The translations under genes were made by a program, and so were the position numbers. DNA of 50,610 nt from AC2028 sp002373595 (GTDB lineage: Bacteria; Bacillota; Clostridia; Lachnospirales; Lachnospiraceae), in NCBI GenBank assembly GCA_946616365.1, contig CAMOIX010000015.1, forward strand, positions 1-50,610. Direction: 5' to 3'. The notes beneath the pieces were generated by a model. It made no database searches, had not been told where the DNA came from, and saw only the letters and a program-made list of their open reading frames with translations. This document shows, piece after piece, positions 1 to 7,663 of this stretch. Each line of letters starts with the position of its first letter. Position 1 is the first letter of the stretch.

Positions 1-11
1 GGAGGATTAAA

Positions 12-218
12 ATGGAGAATGAAAGAAACTTAATATCGGAGCACGAAAGCGCAGCTATCATAGAAGATACCTGCGCTTTTTCTTTGCCCGAAAATACTGT
101 GAGACGAACTATTGGGAAGACAACCTATGTTGCCAGCTTGCACTTTAAGGAGCAGGGACAGACATTTGTGCAAAAACTGAAAAGGGTGCTGAAAGCTGAT
201 TATTCAACGATGCTATAA
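12..218 (+). CDS. TnpW-like transposon-encoded small protein
   Basis: A 68-residue protein whose second half (RKIGKTTY-like core, here RTIGKTTYVASLHF, then a basic LKRVLKAD tail) resembles the short TnpW proteins of Tn4451/Tn916-type conjugative or mobilisable elements. TnpW has no well-defined biochemical role; it is a cargo or accessory gene usually found near mobilisation genes. GGAGG lies at positions 1-5, giving ideal spacing to ATG at 12. The element's other genes would be left of the window. The stop is followed within a few bases by a perfect palindrome. Family assignment is from pattern memory of the GKTTY core, so moderate. Confidence 0.6.
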   Translation: MENERNLISEHESAAIIEDTCAFSLPENTVRRTIGKTTYVASLHFKEQGQTFVQKLKRVLKADYSTML

Positions 219-221
219 CAC

Positions 222-250
222 TTTTGATGTCGCAAATTGCGACATCAAAA
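222..250. repeat. Perfect palindrome, copy A of ORF6N-associated repeat
   Basis: A 29-base perfect inverted repeat: 14-base arms (TTTTGATGTCGCAA and its complement) around one central base. It sits between the stop of the TnpW-like gene (218) and the stop of the ORF6N gene (252-254, minus strand), so it could end transcription from both sides; T-rich sequence follows on the plus strand. Near-copies occur at 928-953 and 1280-1306, with a half copy at 1211-1222, so it is a repeated element and not a lone terminator. Confidence 0.85.
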
Positions 251-251
251 A

Positions 252-1178
252 TTATTTTATAGTTTTAAGCCGTTTAATCAGATCTTTAGCAATCTGCTGA
301 TCCTGGATCAATGTGATACCGAAGCATTTTCCACCGGCATCTTTAACCGAAGCTCCTATGTGATATACCTCAGAATCATCGATTATGAGAAAACGATCAT
401 GGAAAGCAGATGTCTTTTTGACAGTCAGAGTGGGGTATTGGCTGTTAAAATTGTTGATATCTGTCTGACTCAAACTTGTTTTTGGGTGGGTATATATGGT
501 GACATCCACCCCTTTCTTTTTCTTAGAAAGAAGATTCAGAGTCTTTATATCAACATAACCATCTACAAGCGAAAGACTCTTCTTCGCTTTTTGGATAAGT
601 GAAGCTATTAGGCTGAAAGCATCATAAATCTGACCATCGTAAAATATCCGTTGCTCAGATTCAGCATGATCAGATATGTATTGGAATACTTTTTCAAATT
701 TTTCATCAGCTTGTTTCTGATATTCCAGCTGCTTTAATTCTACATTGCTGATTTTTTCAAAGAGCAAGGCGTTGTTTGCAATGAAGCGGCGCATTTCCAC
801 GAAGGTGTTCATAATACGTACGCTTACATTTATCGCAGTATCACTGTGGAGAACGGCAGAAAGCATTGCTATTCCCGGTTCTGTAAAACAGTATGGGAGC
901 TTTCGGCGTCCGCCTCGCCCTTCAGTGTTTGATGTCGCAATTTGCGACTTCAAGGAATTGTATTCTTCTTTTGTCATTTGAAAACAGAATGATTCCGGGA
1001 AACGTCCGATGTTACGCTTGACACTTTCGTTCAATCTTCTGGTTTCTACTTGATAGAGCATAGCCAGATCACTATCTATCATTACTTGTTGTCCGCAGAT
1101 GGTATAAATCAGATTTCTGATTTCACTTTCGGAAACAGCAATGATTTCATTTTTTTCGGTATCTTTTTCTTTTGCCAA
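252..1178 (-). CDS. ORF6N domain protein with C-terminal PLD-like domain
   Basis: A 308-residue protein. The N-terminal half (about residues 15-135) matches the ORF6N DNA-binding domain of phage and mobile-element proteins, with the typical phrases VMIDSDLAMLYQVETRRLNE, RFPESFCFQM, GRGGRRKLPYCFTEPGIAML and a VEMRRFI end. A short helical linker (about 140-185) leads to a C-terminal region with an HDRFLIID motif near residues 261-268, like one half of a phospholipase-D/nuclease HKD site (H..F...D), so a catalytic or degenerate phosphodiesterase is possible. The start is TTG at 1178 behind AGGAG about nine bases upstream. ORF6N proteins are usually called antirepressor-like; the actual role here is unknown. 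Palindrome copies lie immediately after its stop, inside its coding region and upstream of its start. Confidence 0.8.
   Translation of the reverse strand: MAKEKDTEKNEIIAVSESEIRNLIYTICGQQVMIDSDLAMLYQVETRRLNESVKRNIGRFPESFCFQMTKEEYNSLKSQIATSNTEGRGGRRKLPYCFTEPGIAMLSAVLHSDTAINVSVRIMNTFVEMRRFIANNALLFEKISNVELKQLEYQKQADEKFEKVFQYISDHAESEQRIFYDGQIYDAFSLIASLIQKAKKSLSLVDGYVDIKTLNLLSKKKKGVDVTIYTHPKTSLSQTDINNFNSQYPTLTVKKTSAFHDRFLIIDDSEVYHIGASVKDAGGKCFGITLIQDQQIAKDLIKRLKTIK
928..953. repeat. Palindrome copy C, inside the ORF6N coding sequence
   Basis: An imperfect version of the 222-250 palindrome (TTTGATGTCGCAA, one base, then TTGCGACTTCAA). On the minus strand it encodes the LKSQIATSN segment of the ORF6N domain, so the same sequence is used as both coding and flanking DNA. 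Confidence 0.75.
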
Positions 1179-1210
1179 TGTGGTTATCTCCTACACATAT
1201 GTTCTGCGGC

Positions 1211-1222
1211 TGCGACATCAAA
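1211..1222. repeat. Half-palindrome copy D upstream of ORF6N gene
   Basis: TGCGACATCAAA matches exactly one arm of the repeat at 222-250; no facing arm is present. It lies 33 bases upstream of the ORF6N TTG start, within the likely promoter or leader region. Confidence 0.6.
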
Positions 1223-1279
1223 CGGCCTGTGCATAGATTACCATTTTTTAAGGGAAAACGCTACTGTTTTCGCGGGATT

Positions 1280-1306
1280 TTTGATGTCGCAAATTGCGAT
1301 ATCAAA
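1280..1306. repeat. Palindrome copy B upstream of ORF6N gene
   Basis: A 27-base near-perfect inverted repeat (arms TTTGATGTCGCAA and TTGCGATATCAAA, one mismatched pair) about 100 bases upstream of the ORF6N start. With copy A just after the stop it brackets the gene. The rest of 1179-1435 shows no convincing gene. Confidence 0.8.
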
Positions 1307-1435
1307 GTGAATAATACAAAAAGTACTGATAGTGGGGCAATCTGTATCTTGAAAGGATATTTGAGGCATTATACAAGAAAAAGTACAAGATACTATTGAT
1401 GATTAGCAACAGGAGGTAGCGAGAGTATACGCAAT

Positions 1436-1795
1436 ATGTTAAAATATATCTGCAACAGCAAGCCGGAAGGCGCTGTGGATGCTGCAACAAAGGAAGTTGA
1501 TGAATACGTTTCTAACATCAGACATGATCCTGATGTATTGGAGGGTGTTATGACTGTAGGAGATGTAATAGACAGAGAAAAAAAGGAAAGCTTTGACCTG
1601 GGGATGAAACAGGGCATAGAACAAGGCATAGAACAAGGCAAAGAGGCGGCTGTCGTTTCAATGATCGCAAAGATGCTTGAGAGCGGTTATTCGATTGAGA
1701 GCATAAGTCCTTTGGTTGGAAAATCTGTTGATGAAATAAAATCTTTGATGAATGATAGAAAAACAATTATGTTGTCCGGATTGACTGATAGATAA
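1436..1795 (+). pseudogene. C-terminal remnant of an Rpn-type nuclease/transposase
   Basis: A 119-residue frame whose end resembles the C-terminus of Rpn (recombination-promoting, PD-(D/E)XK) nuclease/putative transposase proteins: a helical region, then repeated GIEQG units (about residues 60-70) and a tail of the type MLESGYSIESISPLVGKSVDEI. Complete family members are roughly 250-300 residues with the nuclease core at the N-terminus, which is absent. An in-frame TGA occurs about 40 bases upstream, so the frame cannot extend. AGGAGG near 1411-1416 is about 20 bases before the ATG, too far to be a good start signal. Best read as a decayed fragment in the mobile-element scar, though a short expressed protein cannot be excluded. 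Confidence 0.6.
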
Positions 1796-1924
1796 TAAGT
1801 ATCGCACTGTATTTATCATTGGTATCGGCACACGATATGGACGCTGTGGAGTGCGATTTTCCCACATCTTGTAGGCCTGAAAAATCGTAGAAATTTTAAC
1901 GGATTTATAGTACAAAATGCCGAC

Positions 1925-1953
1925 TTGAAATTATGTTGACCGTATAATAAAAT
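1925..1953 (+). promoter_or_regulatory. Putative sigma-A promoter for xerD-like gene
   Basis: TTGAAA at 1925-1930, a 17-base spacer and TAAAAT at 1948-1953. An overlapping TATAAT at 1943-1948 offers a second -10. It leaves about 55 bases of leader before the preferred ATG at 2015. Confidence 0.5.
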
Positions 1954-2014
1954 ACCACTTACCGCTTTGGGGAAAGTTATGTTACCCGATCCTGCGGCAG
2001 GAGGAGCTTCTTTA

Positions 2015-2893
2015 ATGGGCAGTGAGTTAGACGCCTTTATTTCATATCTTTCCGACGACCTTCACAAGTCGGACAATACCGTCCAATCATACAGAAGAGA
2101 TCTAGTCCGTTTTGAGAATTACCTTGCGTCAGTCTCCGTAGTGACCGTCAGTGATGTCACTGAGGACAATCTCAAGGCATATCTCGGTTTTCTTGAATCC
2201 GAAAAATTCAAAGCTGCGACCATATCCAGAAATGTCGCATCCGTTCACGCATATTTCAGATACCTTTATACCGGAAACCGTATCCCGAATGACATCTCGG
2301 GCGTACTTAAGTCGCCCAAGGTTGAGAAGAAACTTCCCGAGATCCTCACGCCTGCGCAGGTTGCGAGCCTTCTTGAGCAGCCTTCCGGAACCGATGCCAA
2401 AGAGGTCAGAGATAAGGCTATGCTCGAGCTTCTCTACGCTACGGGCATCAGAGTTTCCGAACTTATCGGGCTTAAAGTCGGTGATGTAGATATCAAGACG
2501 GACCTCCTCGTGGTTAAGGACAGGAAGATCCCGTTTGGAGTAAATGCGAGAAATGCACTTATCGGATACTTTGCGGGTGCAAGGGATGAACTCCTTGAGG
2601 CCGGTGACAAAAACAGCGATATTCTTTTCCCCAGCTGCCTCGGAGAGCCCATGAGCAGACAGGGATTCTGGAAGCTTCTGAAAGGCTACGCACACAAGGC
2701 GGGGATAGAGCAGGAGATCACGCCTCACACGCTCAGACACTGCTTCGCGGCACATTTGATGGCCGGAGGAGCGGATATTCACAGCGTTTCCGAGATGCTC
2801 GGACATTCTGATATTTCAACGACCAAACTCTATTCAAAACTCGGACACAGCGACCTGAGGGAAGTCTATAGTTCTTCCCATCCCAGGGCATAG
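2015..2893 (+). CDS. xerD: XerD-type tyrosine recombinase
   Basis: Site-specific recombinase of the XerC/XerD family, which resolves chromosome dimers at dif at the division septum. Residues 1-90 form the SAM-like N-terminal core-binding domain (SDNTVQSYRRDL). The catalytic domain shows R146 (ATGIRVSEL), H238 and R241 (HTLRHCFAAHLM), H264 (LGHSDISTT) and the nucleophile Y273. It ends in HPRA, as XerD proteins do. Length 292 is typical. ATG at 2015 is preferred over an in-frame TTG at 1967 because AGGAGG at 1999-2004 is correctly spaced. Odd point: the beta-hairpin that carries the catalytic lysine, usually GKGNKER-like, is shortened to VVKDRKIPFG. It could be the housekeeping XerD or a related integrase; position beside aroF gives no help. 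Confidence 0.85.
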   Translation: MGSELDAFISYLSDDLHKSDNTVQSYRRDLVRFENYLASVSVVTVSDVTEDNLKAYLGFLESEKFKAATISRNVASVHAYFRYLYTGNRIPNDISGVLKSPKVEKKLPEILTPAQVASLLEQPSGTDAKEVRDKAMLELLYATGIRVSELIGLKVGDVDIKTDLLVVKDRKIPFGVNARNALIGYFAGARDELLEAGDKNSDILFPSCLGEPMSRQGFWKLLKGYAHKAGIEQEITPHTLRHCFAAHLMAGGADIHSVSEMLGHSDISTTKLYSKLGHSDLREVYSSSHPRA

Positions 2894-2913
2894 GAGTTGG
2901 CTGCGCCAACTCC
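2893..2913 (+). terminator. Strong hairpin immediately after xerD
   Basis: GGAGTTGGC, loop TGC, GCCAACTCC: a perfect nine-base-pair stem starting at the last base of the stop codon. No T-run follows, so it may be a weak terminator or mRNA 3' stabiliser. A second small palindrome GTTTGC-TC-GCAAAC follows at 2917-2930. Confidence 0.5.
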
Positions 2914-2924
2914 CCGGTTTGCTC

Positions 2925-2970
2925 GCAAACTGCTGTTTCAGACTATTACCTGTTCTGCAAACTGCTGTTT
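2925..2970. repeat. Two direct copies of a 14-base sequence
   Basis: GCAAACTGCTGTTT occurs at 2925-2938 and again at 2957-2970, 32 bases apart, in the xerD-aroF gap. No function is visible. Confidence 0.7.
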
Positions 2971-2989
2971 CCATCGCATACATCTCACA

Positions 2990-3018
2990 TTGCGGAAACC
3001 CATATTCTATAGTATAAT
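2990..3018 (+). promoter_or_regulatory. Putative sigma-A promoter for DAHP synthase gene
   Basis: TTGCGG at 2990-2995, 17-base spacer, TATAAT at 3013-3018. The start codon is 24 bases beyond the -10, with AAGGAG between. Confidence 0.55.
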
Positions 3019-3041
3019 ATCGAAGGTTAAGGAGTAGAAAA

Positions 3042-4070
3042 ATGTCTTTTGAATTTGTTAGAAAACTGCCCACTCCGGATGAAATAAGAGAGCAGTATCC
3101 CGTTCCGGAAAATGTTAAGAAGATCAAAGCCGACAGAGATGCCGAGATCAGAAAGGTGCTCACCGGCGAGACCAATAAATTTCTGGTTATCATAGGGCCT
3201 TGTTCTGCGGACAACGAAGATGCAGTCTGTGATTATGTAAACCGACTCGCTCGTGTTAATGAGAAGGTAAGCGACAGGGTCATCCTCATTCCCCGTATCT
3301 ATACCAATAAGCCCCGTACCACCGGCGAAGGATACAAGGGAATAGTTCATCAGCCCGATCCCGAGAAGGAAGAAGATTTCGTAGCAGGACTCATCGCGGT
3401 CAGACATATGCACATCCGTGCAGCGTCCGAGACCGGACTTACCGCTGCGGATGAGATGCTCTATCCCGAGAATTGGCGCTATGTTTCCGATCTCCTCAGC
3501 TATGTGGCCGTAGGTGCGAGAAGCGTAGAGGATCAGCAGCACAGACTTACGGTCAGCGGATTTGATGTTCCCGCAGGTATGAAGAATCCCACCAGCGGAG
3601 ACTTCTCCGTTATGATGAATTCCATCTATGCGGCTCAGCATCCCCATTCATTCACTTATCGCGGATGGGAGGTCAATACCACAGGTAACGATCTCGCACA
3701 TGCAGTACTTCGCGGTGCGACCAATAAGCATGGCAACAATACACCCAACTATCACTACGAGGATCTCATGCGTCTCGTTGATATGTATGGCAAGATGGAG
3801 ATCAAGAATCCTGCGTGCGTCGTAGACGTTAACCACTCGAATTCCAACAAGCAGTTCGAGCAGCAGGTAAGGATCGTAAAAGAGGTCCTTCACAATCGCA
3901 AGATCAATCCCGATATACACAAGCTTGTAAAGGGAGTGATGATAGAGAGTTACATCGAGGAAGGCAACCAGAAAGTAGGCGGCGGCGTATACGGAAAGTC
4001 GATCACGGACCCCTGCCTCGGATGGGAAGCTTCCGAGAAACTCATTTATGATATAGCCGAGAGCATGTAG
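3042..4070 (+). CDS. aroF: 3-deoxy-7-phosphoheptulonate synthase (class I DAHP synthase)
   Basis: Condenses phosphoenolpyruvate and erythrose 4-phosphate, the first step of the shikimate pathway for aromatic amino acids; cytosolic. At 342 residues it matches the E. coli AroF/G/H type. Visible signatures are IGPCSADN (about 50-57), RIYTNKPRT followed by TGEGYKG (about 85-103), the AVGARSVEDQQHR segment (about 156-168), and GVMIESYIEEGNQ (about 303-315) near the C-terminus. No chorismate mutase domain is fused. AAGGAG precedes ATG at proper spacing. Which feedback inhibitor it senses cannot be read; aroF is used as a generic symbol. It has its own promoter and is followed nine bases later by a deacetylase gene, so the two may be co-transcribed without sharing a pathway. 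Confidence 0.93.
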   Translation: MSFEFVRKLPTPDEIREQYPVPENVKKIKADRDAEIRKVLTGETNKFLVIIGPCSADNEDAVCDYVNRLARVNEKVSDRVILIPRIYTNKPRTTGEGYKGIVHQPDPEKEEDFVAGLIAVRHMHIRAASETGLTAADEMLYPENWRYVSDLLSYVAVGARSVEDQQHRLTVSGFDVPAGMKNPTSGDFSVMMNSIYAAQHPHSFTYRGWEVNTTGNDLAHAVLRGATNKHGNNTPNYHYEDLMRLVDMYGKMEIKNPACVVDVNHSNSNKQFEQQVRIVKEVLHNRKINPDIHKLVKGVMIESYIEEGNQKVGGGVYGKSITDPCLGWEASEKLIYDIAESM

Positions 4071-4078
4071 GCGGCGGG

Positions 4079-5095
4079 ATGATCAGGATCCCTTTTGATA
4101 AAGAGTCCCCATCATCATCGAGGCTCATATTTATCGTCTCCGCATTGCTCATTCTGCTGGTGCCTTATGTAGTGTGCGCCGTGCTTTTGTATAAAGTGGG
4201 CGAATTAAAGGGCGAGATGGCGGCTATGAGATCCGAAGCTGTGACGGATGGTACAGATCAGGATGCCGGAATGCAGACCGGTGAGATAGCGTCAGCCACT
4301 GAAGGAGCGCGAGAAGGTCAGGCCTACAGCATCGCAGGTGCAGCAGGACTATCGTCCGAAGGGAGCTCGCTTACCGGTACGGTCAGCGAAGGCAGCACCG
4401 GAAATGCTTACAGGATAGATGGTAACGAGACCGGCGCGGTACTTACATCGGATAAGGATCCGTATGTGAGACGGAGGAAGATCTACCTGACATTTGATGA
4501 CGGTCCCAGCATATATACGGACACGATCCTTGATATACTTGCACAGTACAATGTCAAAGCGACTTTCTTTGTAGTCGGCAAGGAGGATGAAGCATCACTT
4601 GCGGCATACAGGAGGATAGTCGAAGAGGGACATACACTCGGAATGCATTCGTATTCTCACAGATACAGTGATATCTATGCATCCGAGGAGGCTTTTATAG
4701 CCGACTATACCAGGATCAGCAATCTGCTCTTTGAGACGACGGGAGTCAGACCTACCGTGTACAGATTTCCGGGAGGCAGTTCCAATACCGTCGCTCACAT
4801 CGATATGAGTTCTCTTGCTGCTTTCCTGGAAGATCAGGGAGTACGTTACTTTGACTGGAATGCGGCAGCAGGAGATGCTTCAGGCAGGAGCATTTCGGCT
4901 GACAGGATAGTTTCAAACGTACTCAACGGAATTGATGAAGACGGTGATACGATAGTGCTCATGCATGATGCGGGAGACAAGAGATCGACCGTCGAAGCAC
5001 TGCCCACATTGATAAGGACCCTTATGGAAAAAGATATCTACGATCTTTGCCCGATCACGGACGACACCGTACCGATCAGGCACATAGGGTATTGA
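4079..5095 (+). CDS. Membrane-anchored polysaccharide deacetylase
   Basis: A carbohydrate esterase family 4 (NodB-fold) enzyme, expected to remove N-acetyl groups from peptidoglycan or another surface polymer outside the membrane. A single transmembrane segment spans about residues 16-38, then a low-complexity Ser/Gly/Thr linker (about 45-130). The catalytic domain carries motif 1 TFDDGP (138-143, catalytic base and metal Asp), motif 2 HSYSH (190-194, metal His), motif 3 RFPGGS, a motif 4-like DWN and motif 5 IVLMHD. All metal ligands are present, so it should be active. The ribosome site (GGCGGG) is weak, and it may depend on coupling from the DAHP synthase gene nine bases upstream. PgdA-like activity is inferred, not shown. 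Confidence 0.88.
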   Translation: MIRIPFDKESPSSSRLIFIVSALLILLVPYVVCAVLLYKVGELKGEMAAMRSEAVTDGTDQDAGMQTGEIASATEGAREGQAYSIAGAAGLSSEGSSLTGTVSEGSTGNAYRIDGNETGAVLTSDKDPYVRRRKIYLTFDDGPSIYTDTILDILAQYNVKATFFVVGKEDEASLAAYRRIVEEGHTLGMHSYSHRYSDIYASEEAFIADYTRISNLLFETTGVRPTVYRFPGGSSNTVAHIDMSSLAAFLEDQGVRYFDWNAAAGDASGRSISADRIVSNVLNGIDEDGDTIVLMHDAGDKRSTVEALPTLIRTLMEKDIYDLCPITDDTVPIRHIGY

Positions 5096-5133
5096 TAAAG
5101 ACTTAAATTTCTTAGGACAAGGAGGAATACGAT

Positions 5134-6381
5134 ATGGGATTTTTCGGAGACCTTAAACAGGATCTCTCCCAGGCCGTAAACGAGCTGATCCCCGATGAAC
5201 CGGTCGCAGAGCCGGAAGCGGAATCCATCTCGCTCGCTGAAGTAGCGGCAAGTCTCCCCGACCCCGATGAATCGGAGGAAGGATTTGAAGATCTCGATAT
5301 GGATGCTCTTCTCGCAGAAGCAGAGAGGATCGCTAATGAGAGAGAAGCAGGCACCGCTGAAGCGGCGGCAGAGGAACCGGTGATCGAAGAGCCTGCAGTC
5401 GCAGAGCCCGTGCAGCTCAGCCTTGACGATATGATCGCAGCTGCGACAGAGCCTGTTACAGAGGAAGAGGTTGTCGTAGAGGAAGCTGTCGCAGAGACAC
5501 CCGCAGAGGAATTTGTTATACCTGAGGATCTCGTGATTCCCGAAGATACAGCGGTTTCCGAAGAGATTACAATCCCCGGGGAGCCGGTTGCTGAAGAGGA
5601 GCCCATCGCAGCAGAGGAGCCGATCATTGCAGAGGAGCCCATCGCAGCAGAGGAGCCGATCATTGCAGATGAGCCGGTGATCGAAGAGGCTGTCACAACT
5701 GAGGAGCCCGCTGCAGAAGACCTCGCACTCGATGAGGTATTCGCAGACATAGAAGCATCACAGACGGCAGGAGCCATGGCAGCAGCTGCAGCCATGGAGC
5801 AGGAACCCGTTATGGAAACTGAGGAAATACAGACAGAAGATTATATGAATAAAGGAGCGGAAAGCACAATGGATTCAATGAGAGATTATTCTGAAGAGAC
5901 TTCGGTTGTCACCGGAGGCATGAGGATCAGCGGAGACGTTACCACCGAAGGATCACTTGATCTTGTAGGTTCCATCGCAGGAGATGTCACCGTCAACGGC
6001 AAGCTTAATGTTACCGGACACATCATCGGTAATTCCAAGGCTAAGGAAGTATTTGCAGAGAATGCAAAGATCACCGGAGATGTAGTCAGTGAGTCTTCAG
6101 TGAAGGTTGGAGCAGGCACCGTCATTGTAGGAAACATCACAGCTACCAGCGCAGCTATCGCAGGCGCAGTTAAGGGTGATATCGATGTCAAGGGTCCCGT
6201 TATCCTTGATTCCACAGCTATCGTAATGGGCAATATCCGTTCGAAGTCCGTACAGATCAACAACGGTGCGGCTATCGAAGGAAACTGCTCACAGTGCTAT
6301 GCTGATGTCAGCCCTACAGCATTCTTCGAGGAGTACAAGGTAGAGAAGAAGGCAGCTAAAGCAGAAAAGGCAGCTAAATAA
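5134..6381 (+). CDS. Bactofilin with long acidic N-terminal repeat region
   Basis: A 415-residue polymer-forming cytoskeletal protein. The bactofilin domain (about residues 260-380) shows the expected short beta-helix rungs with regularly spaced Gly/Val: GGMRISGDVTTEGSLDLVG, then GDVTVNGKL, GHIIGN, GDVV, GTVIVGNI and GAVKGDIDV. Bactofilins self-assemble without nucleotide and help position cell-wall enzymes. The preceding 250 residues are unusual: almost wholly Glu, Ala, Pro, Val and Ile in repeats such as EEPIAA/EEPIIA, which should be disordered and highly acidic. The tail is Lys/Ala-rich (KKAAKAEKAAK), giving opposite charge at the two ends. AAGGAGG precedes ATG. A neighbouring deacetylase supports a link to the cell wall. 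Confidence 0.88.
   Translation: MGFFGDLKQDLSQAVNELIPDEPVAEPEAESISLAEVAASLPDPDESEEGFEDLDMDALLAEAERIANEREAGTAEAAAEEPVIEEPAVAEPVQLSLDDMIAAATEPVTEEEVVVEEAVAETPAEEFVIPEDLVIPEDTAVSEEITIPGEPVAEEEPIAAEEPIIAEEPIAAEEPIIADEPVIEEAVTTEEPAAEDLALDEVFADIEASQTAGAMAAAAAMEQEPVMETEEIQTEDYMNKGAESTMDSMRDYSEETSVVTGGMRISGDVTTEGSLDLVGSIAGDVTVNGKLNVTGHIIGNSKAKEVFAENAKITGDVVSESSVKVGAGTVIVGNITATSAAIAGAVKGDIDVKGPVILDSTAIVMGNIRSKSVQINNGAAIEGNCSQCYADVSPTAFFEEYKVEKKAAKAEKAAK
5596..5667 (+). repeat. Two perfect tandem copies of a 36-base unit in bactofilin gene
   Basis: Positions 5596-5631 and 5632-5667 are identical, in frame, each encoding EEPIAAEEPIIA. Diverged partial units lie on both sides. Exact identity indicates recent duplication or slippage. 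Confidence 0.85.
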
Positions 6382-6405
6382 ATATCTAAAACCGGAGGAT
6401 CATTT

Positions 6406-7098
6406 ATGAGGATACTTCTCAAACTGAGCGGAGAAGCTCTTGCAGGAGACAAGAAGACCGGCTTTGACGAGGAGACCGTAAGGCGCGTTGCGCTTCAGGT
6501 CAGGCAGCTCGTCGATGACGGAGTGCAGGTCGGTATCACGATCGGCGGAGGAAACTTCTGGAGAGGTCGCACCAGCGAGAACATCGATCGCACCAAAGCG
6601 GATCAGATCGGAATGCTTGCAACTGTCATGAACTGCATCTACGTTTCCGAGATCTTCAGAAGCGAAGGCATGATGACGAACATCCTCACACCCTTTGAAG
6701 TAGGAGCATTTACCAAGCTATTCTCCAAGGACAGAGCGAATAAATATTTCTCTCGCGGAATGGTAGTATTTTTCGCAGGAGGCACAGGTCATCCCTACTT
6801 CTCGACAGATACCGGAGTAGTCCTTCGAGCTGTGGAAGTTGACGCAGATGTCATATTACTCGCCAAGAATATCGACGGTGTATATGATTCCGATCCGGCC
6901 AAGAATCCCAATGCCAAGAGATATGATAAGATCTCGATAGATGATGTGGTCGCACAGAATCTCCAGGTTATCGACCTTGCAGCATCTATTCTCGCAAAGG
7001 AAAACAAGATACCGATGAGAGTATTCTCACTCGGTGAAGAGAACAGTATCATCAATGCCACAAAAGGCAAATACAACGGGACCGAGATAACGGTCTGA
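6406..7098 (+). CDS. pyrH: UMP kinase
   Basis: Phosphorylates UMP to UDP in pyrimidine nucleotide synthesis; hexameric bacterial enzyme of the amino-acid-kinase fold. At 230 residues it has the expected size. The N-terminus LLKLSGEALAG binds phosphate, GGGNFWRG lies near residues 47-54, and the VLRAVEVDADVILLAKNIDGVYDSDP region carries the acceptor site. GGAGG sits before ATG. It opens the conserved run pyrH-frr-uppS-cdsA-dxr-rseP and is separated from frr by 13 bases. Confidence 0.96.
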   Translation: MRILLKLSGEALAGDKKTGFDEETVRRVALQVRQLVDDGVQVGITIGGGNFWRGRTSENIDRTKADQIGMLATVMNCIYVSEIFRSEGMMTNILTPFEVGAFTKLFSKDRANKYFSRGMVVFFAGGTGHPYFSTDTGVVLRAVEVDADVILLAKNIDGVYDSDPAKNPNAKRYDKISIDDVVAQNLQVIDLAASILAKENKIPMRVFSLGEENSIINATKGKYNGTEITV

Positions 7099-7111
7099 AA
7101 AAGGAGTGTTT

Positions 7112-7663
7112 ATGGACGCGAGATTACAACCCTATGAGGACAAAATGAAAAAGGCCCTTGAATTCCTTGAGACGGAATATGCGGCAGTGCGCGCGGGAAG
7201 AGCCAATCCCCATGTGCTCGACAAGCTCCGTGTGGACTATTACGGAACTCCCACTCCGATCCAGCAGGTAGGAAACGTAACCGTTCCCGAAGCTCGTATC
7301 ATCCAGATAGCTCCCTGGGAGAAGACGATGCTCAAAGAGATCGAGAAGGCTATACTTACTTCCGATATCGGCATCAATCCCACCAACGACGGAACCGTTA
7401 TCAGACTCGTATTCCCCGAGCTTACTGAGGATCGTCGTAAGGAACTCGTTAAAGAGATCAAGAAGAAGGCAGAGGATGCCAAGGTCGCAATGAGAAATAT
7501 CCGCCGCGACGGGAACGATGCTTTCAAGAAGCTTAAGGGCACCGAGGTATCAGAGGATGAGATCAGCGATCTTGAGGATCAGCTTCAGAAGACGACTGAC
7601 AAGTACATCGCTCAGATCGATACCACCCTTGAGAACAAGACAAAGGAACTTATGACCGTATGA
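7112..7663 (+). CDS. frr: Ribosome recycling factor
   Basis: Splits post-termination ribosomes together with EF-G. The 183-residue protein fits the family, with the opening helix KMKKALEFLETEYAAVRAGRANP, the hinge region YYGTPTPIQQ, and the ending helix region DISDLEDQLQKTTDKYI. ATG at 7112 is chosen over an in-frame GTG at 7106 because AAAGGAG lies just upstream and the homologous length is 183-185. Its last base pairs overlap the uppS start in an ATGA arrangement, so the two are translationally coupled. Confidence 0.96.
   Translation: MDARLQPYEDKMKKALEFLETEYAAVRAGRANPHVLDKLRVDYYGTPTPIQQVGNVTVPEARIIQIAPWEKTMLKEIEKAILTSDIGINPTNDGTVIRLVFPELTEDRRKELVKEIKKKAEDAKVAMRNIRRDGNDAFKKLKGTEVSEDEISDLEDQLQKTTDKYIAQIDTTLENKTKELMTV

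Noticed and set aside
1810..1860. Long-range inverted repeat ATCGCACT...AGTGCGAT as a transposon end
   Set aside because: Arms are only eight bases with about 45 bases between them and no target duplication is visible; chance or a weak terminator is as likely.
1967..2014. TTG start giving a 308-residue recombinase
   Set aside because: No ribosome site there; AGGAGG before ATG at 2015 and usual XerD length favour the shorter form.
2129..2806. 225-residue minus-strand frame over xerD
   Set aside because: Antisense shadow of a clear recombinase gene with all catalytic motifs; no start signal.
5112..5795. Long Ser/Ala/Thr-rich minus-strand frame
   Set aside because: It is the antisense reflection of the acidic bactofilin repeats; no ribosome site or family resemblance.
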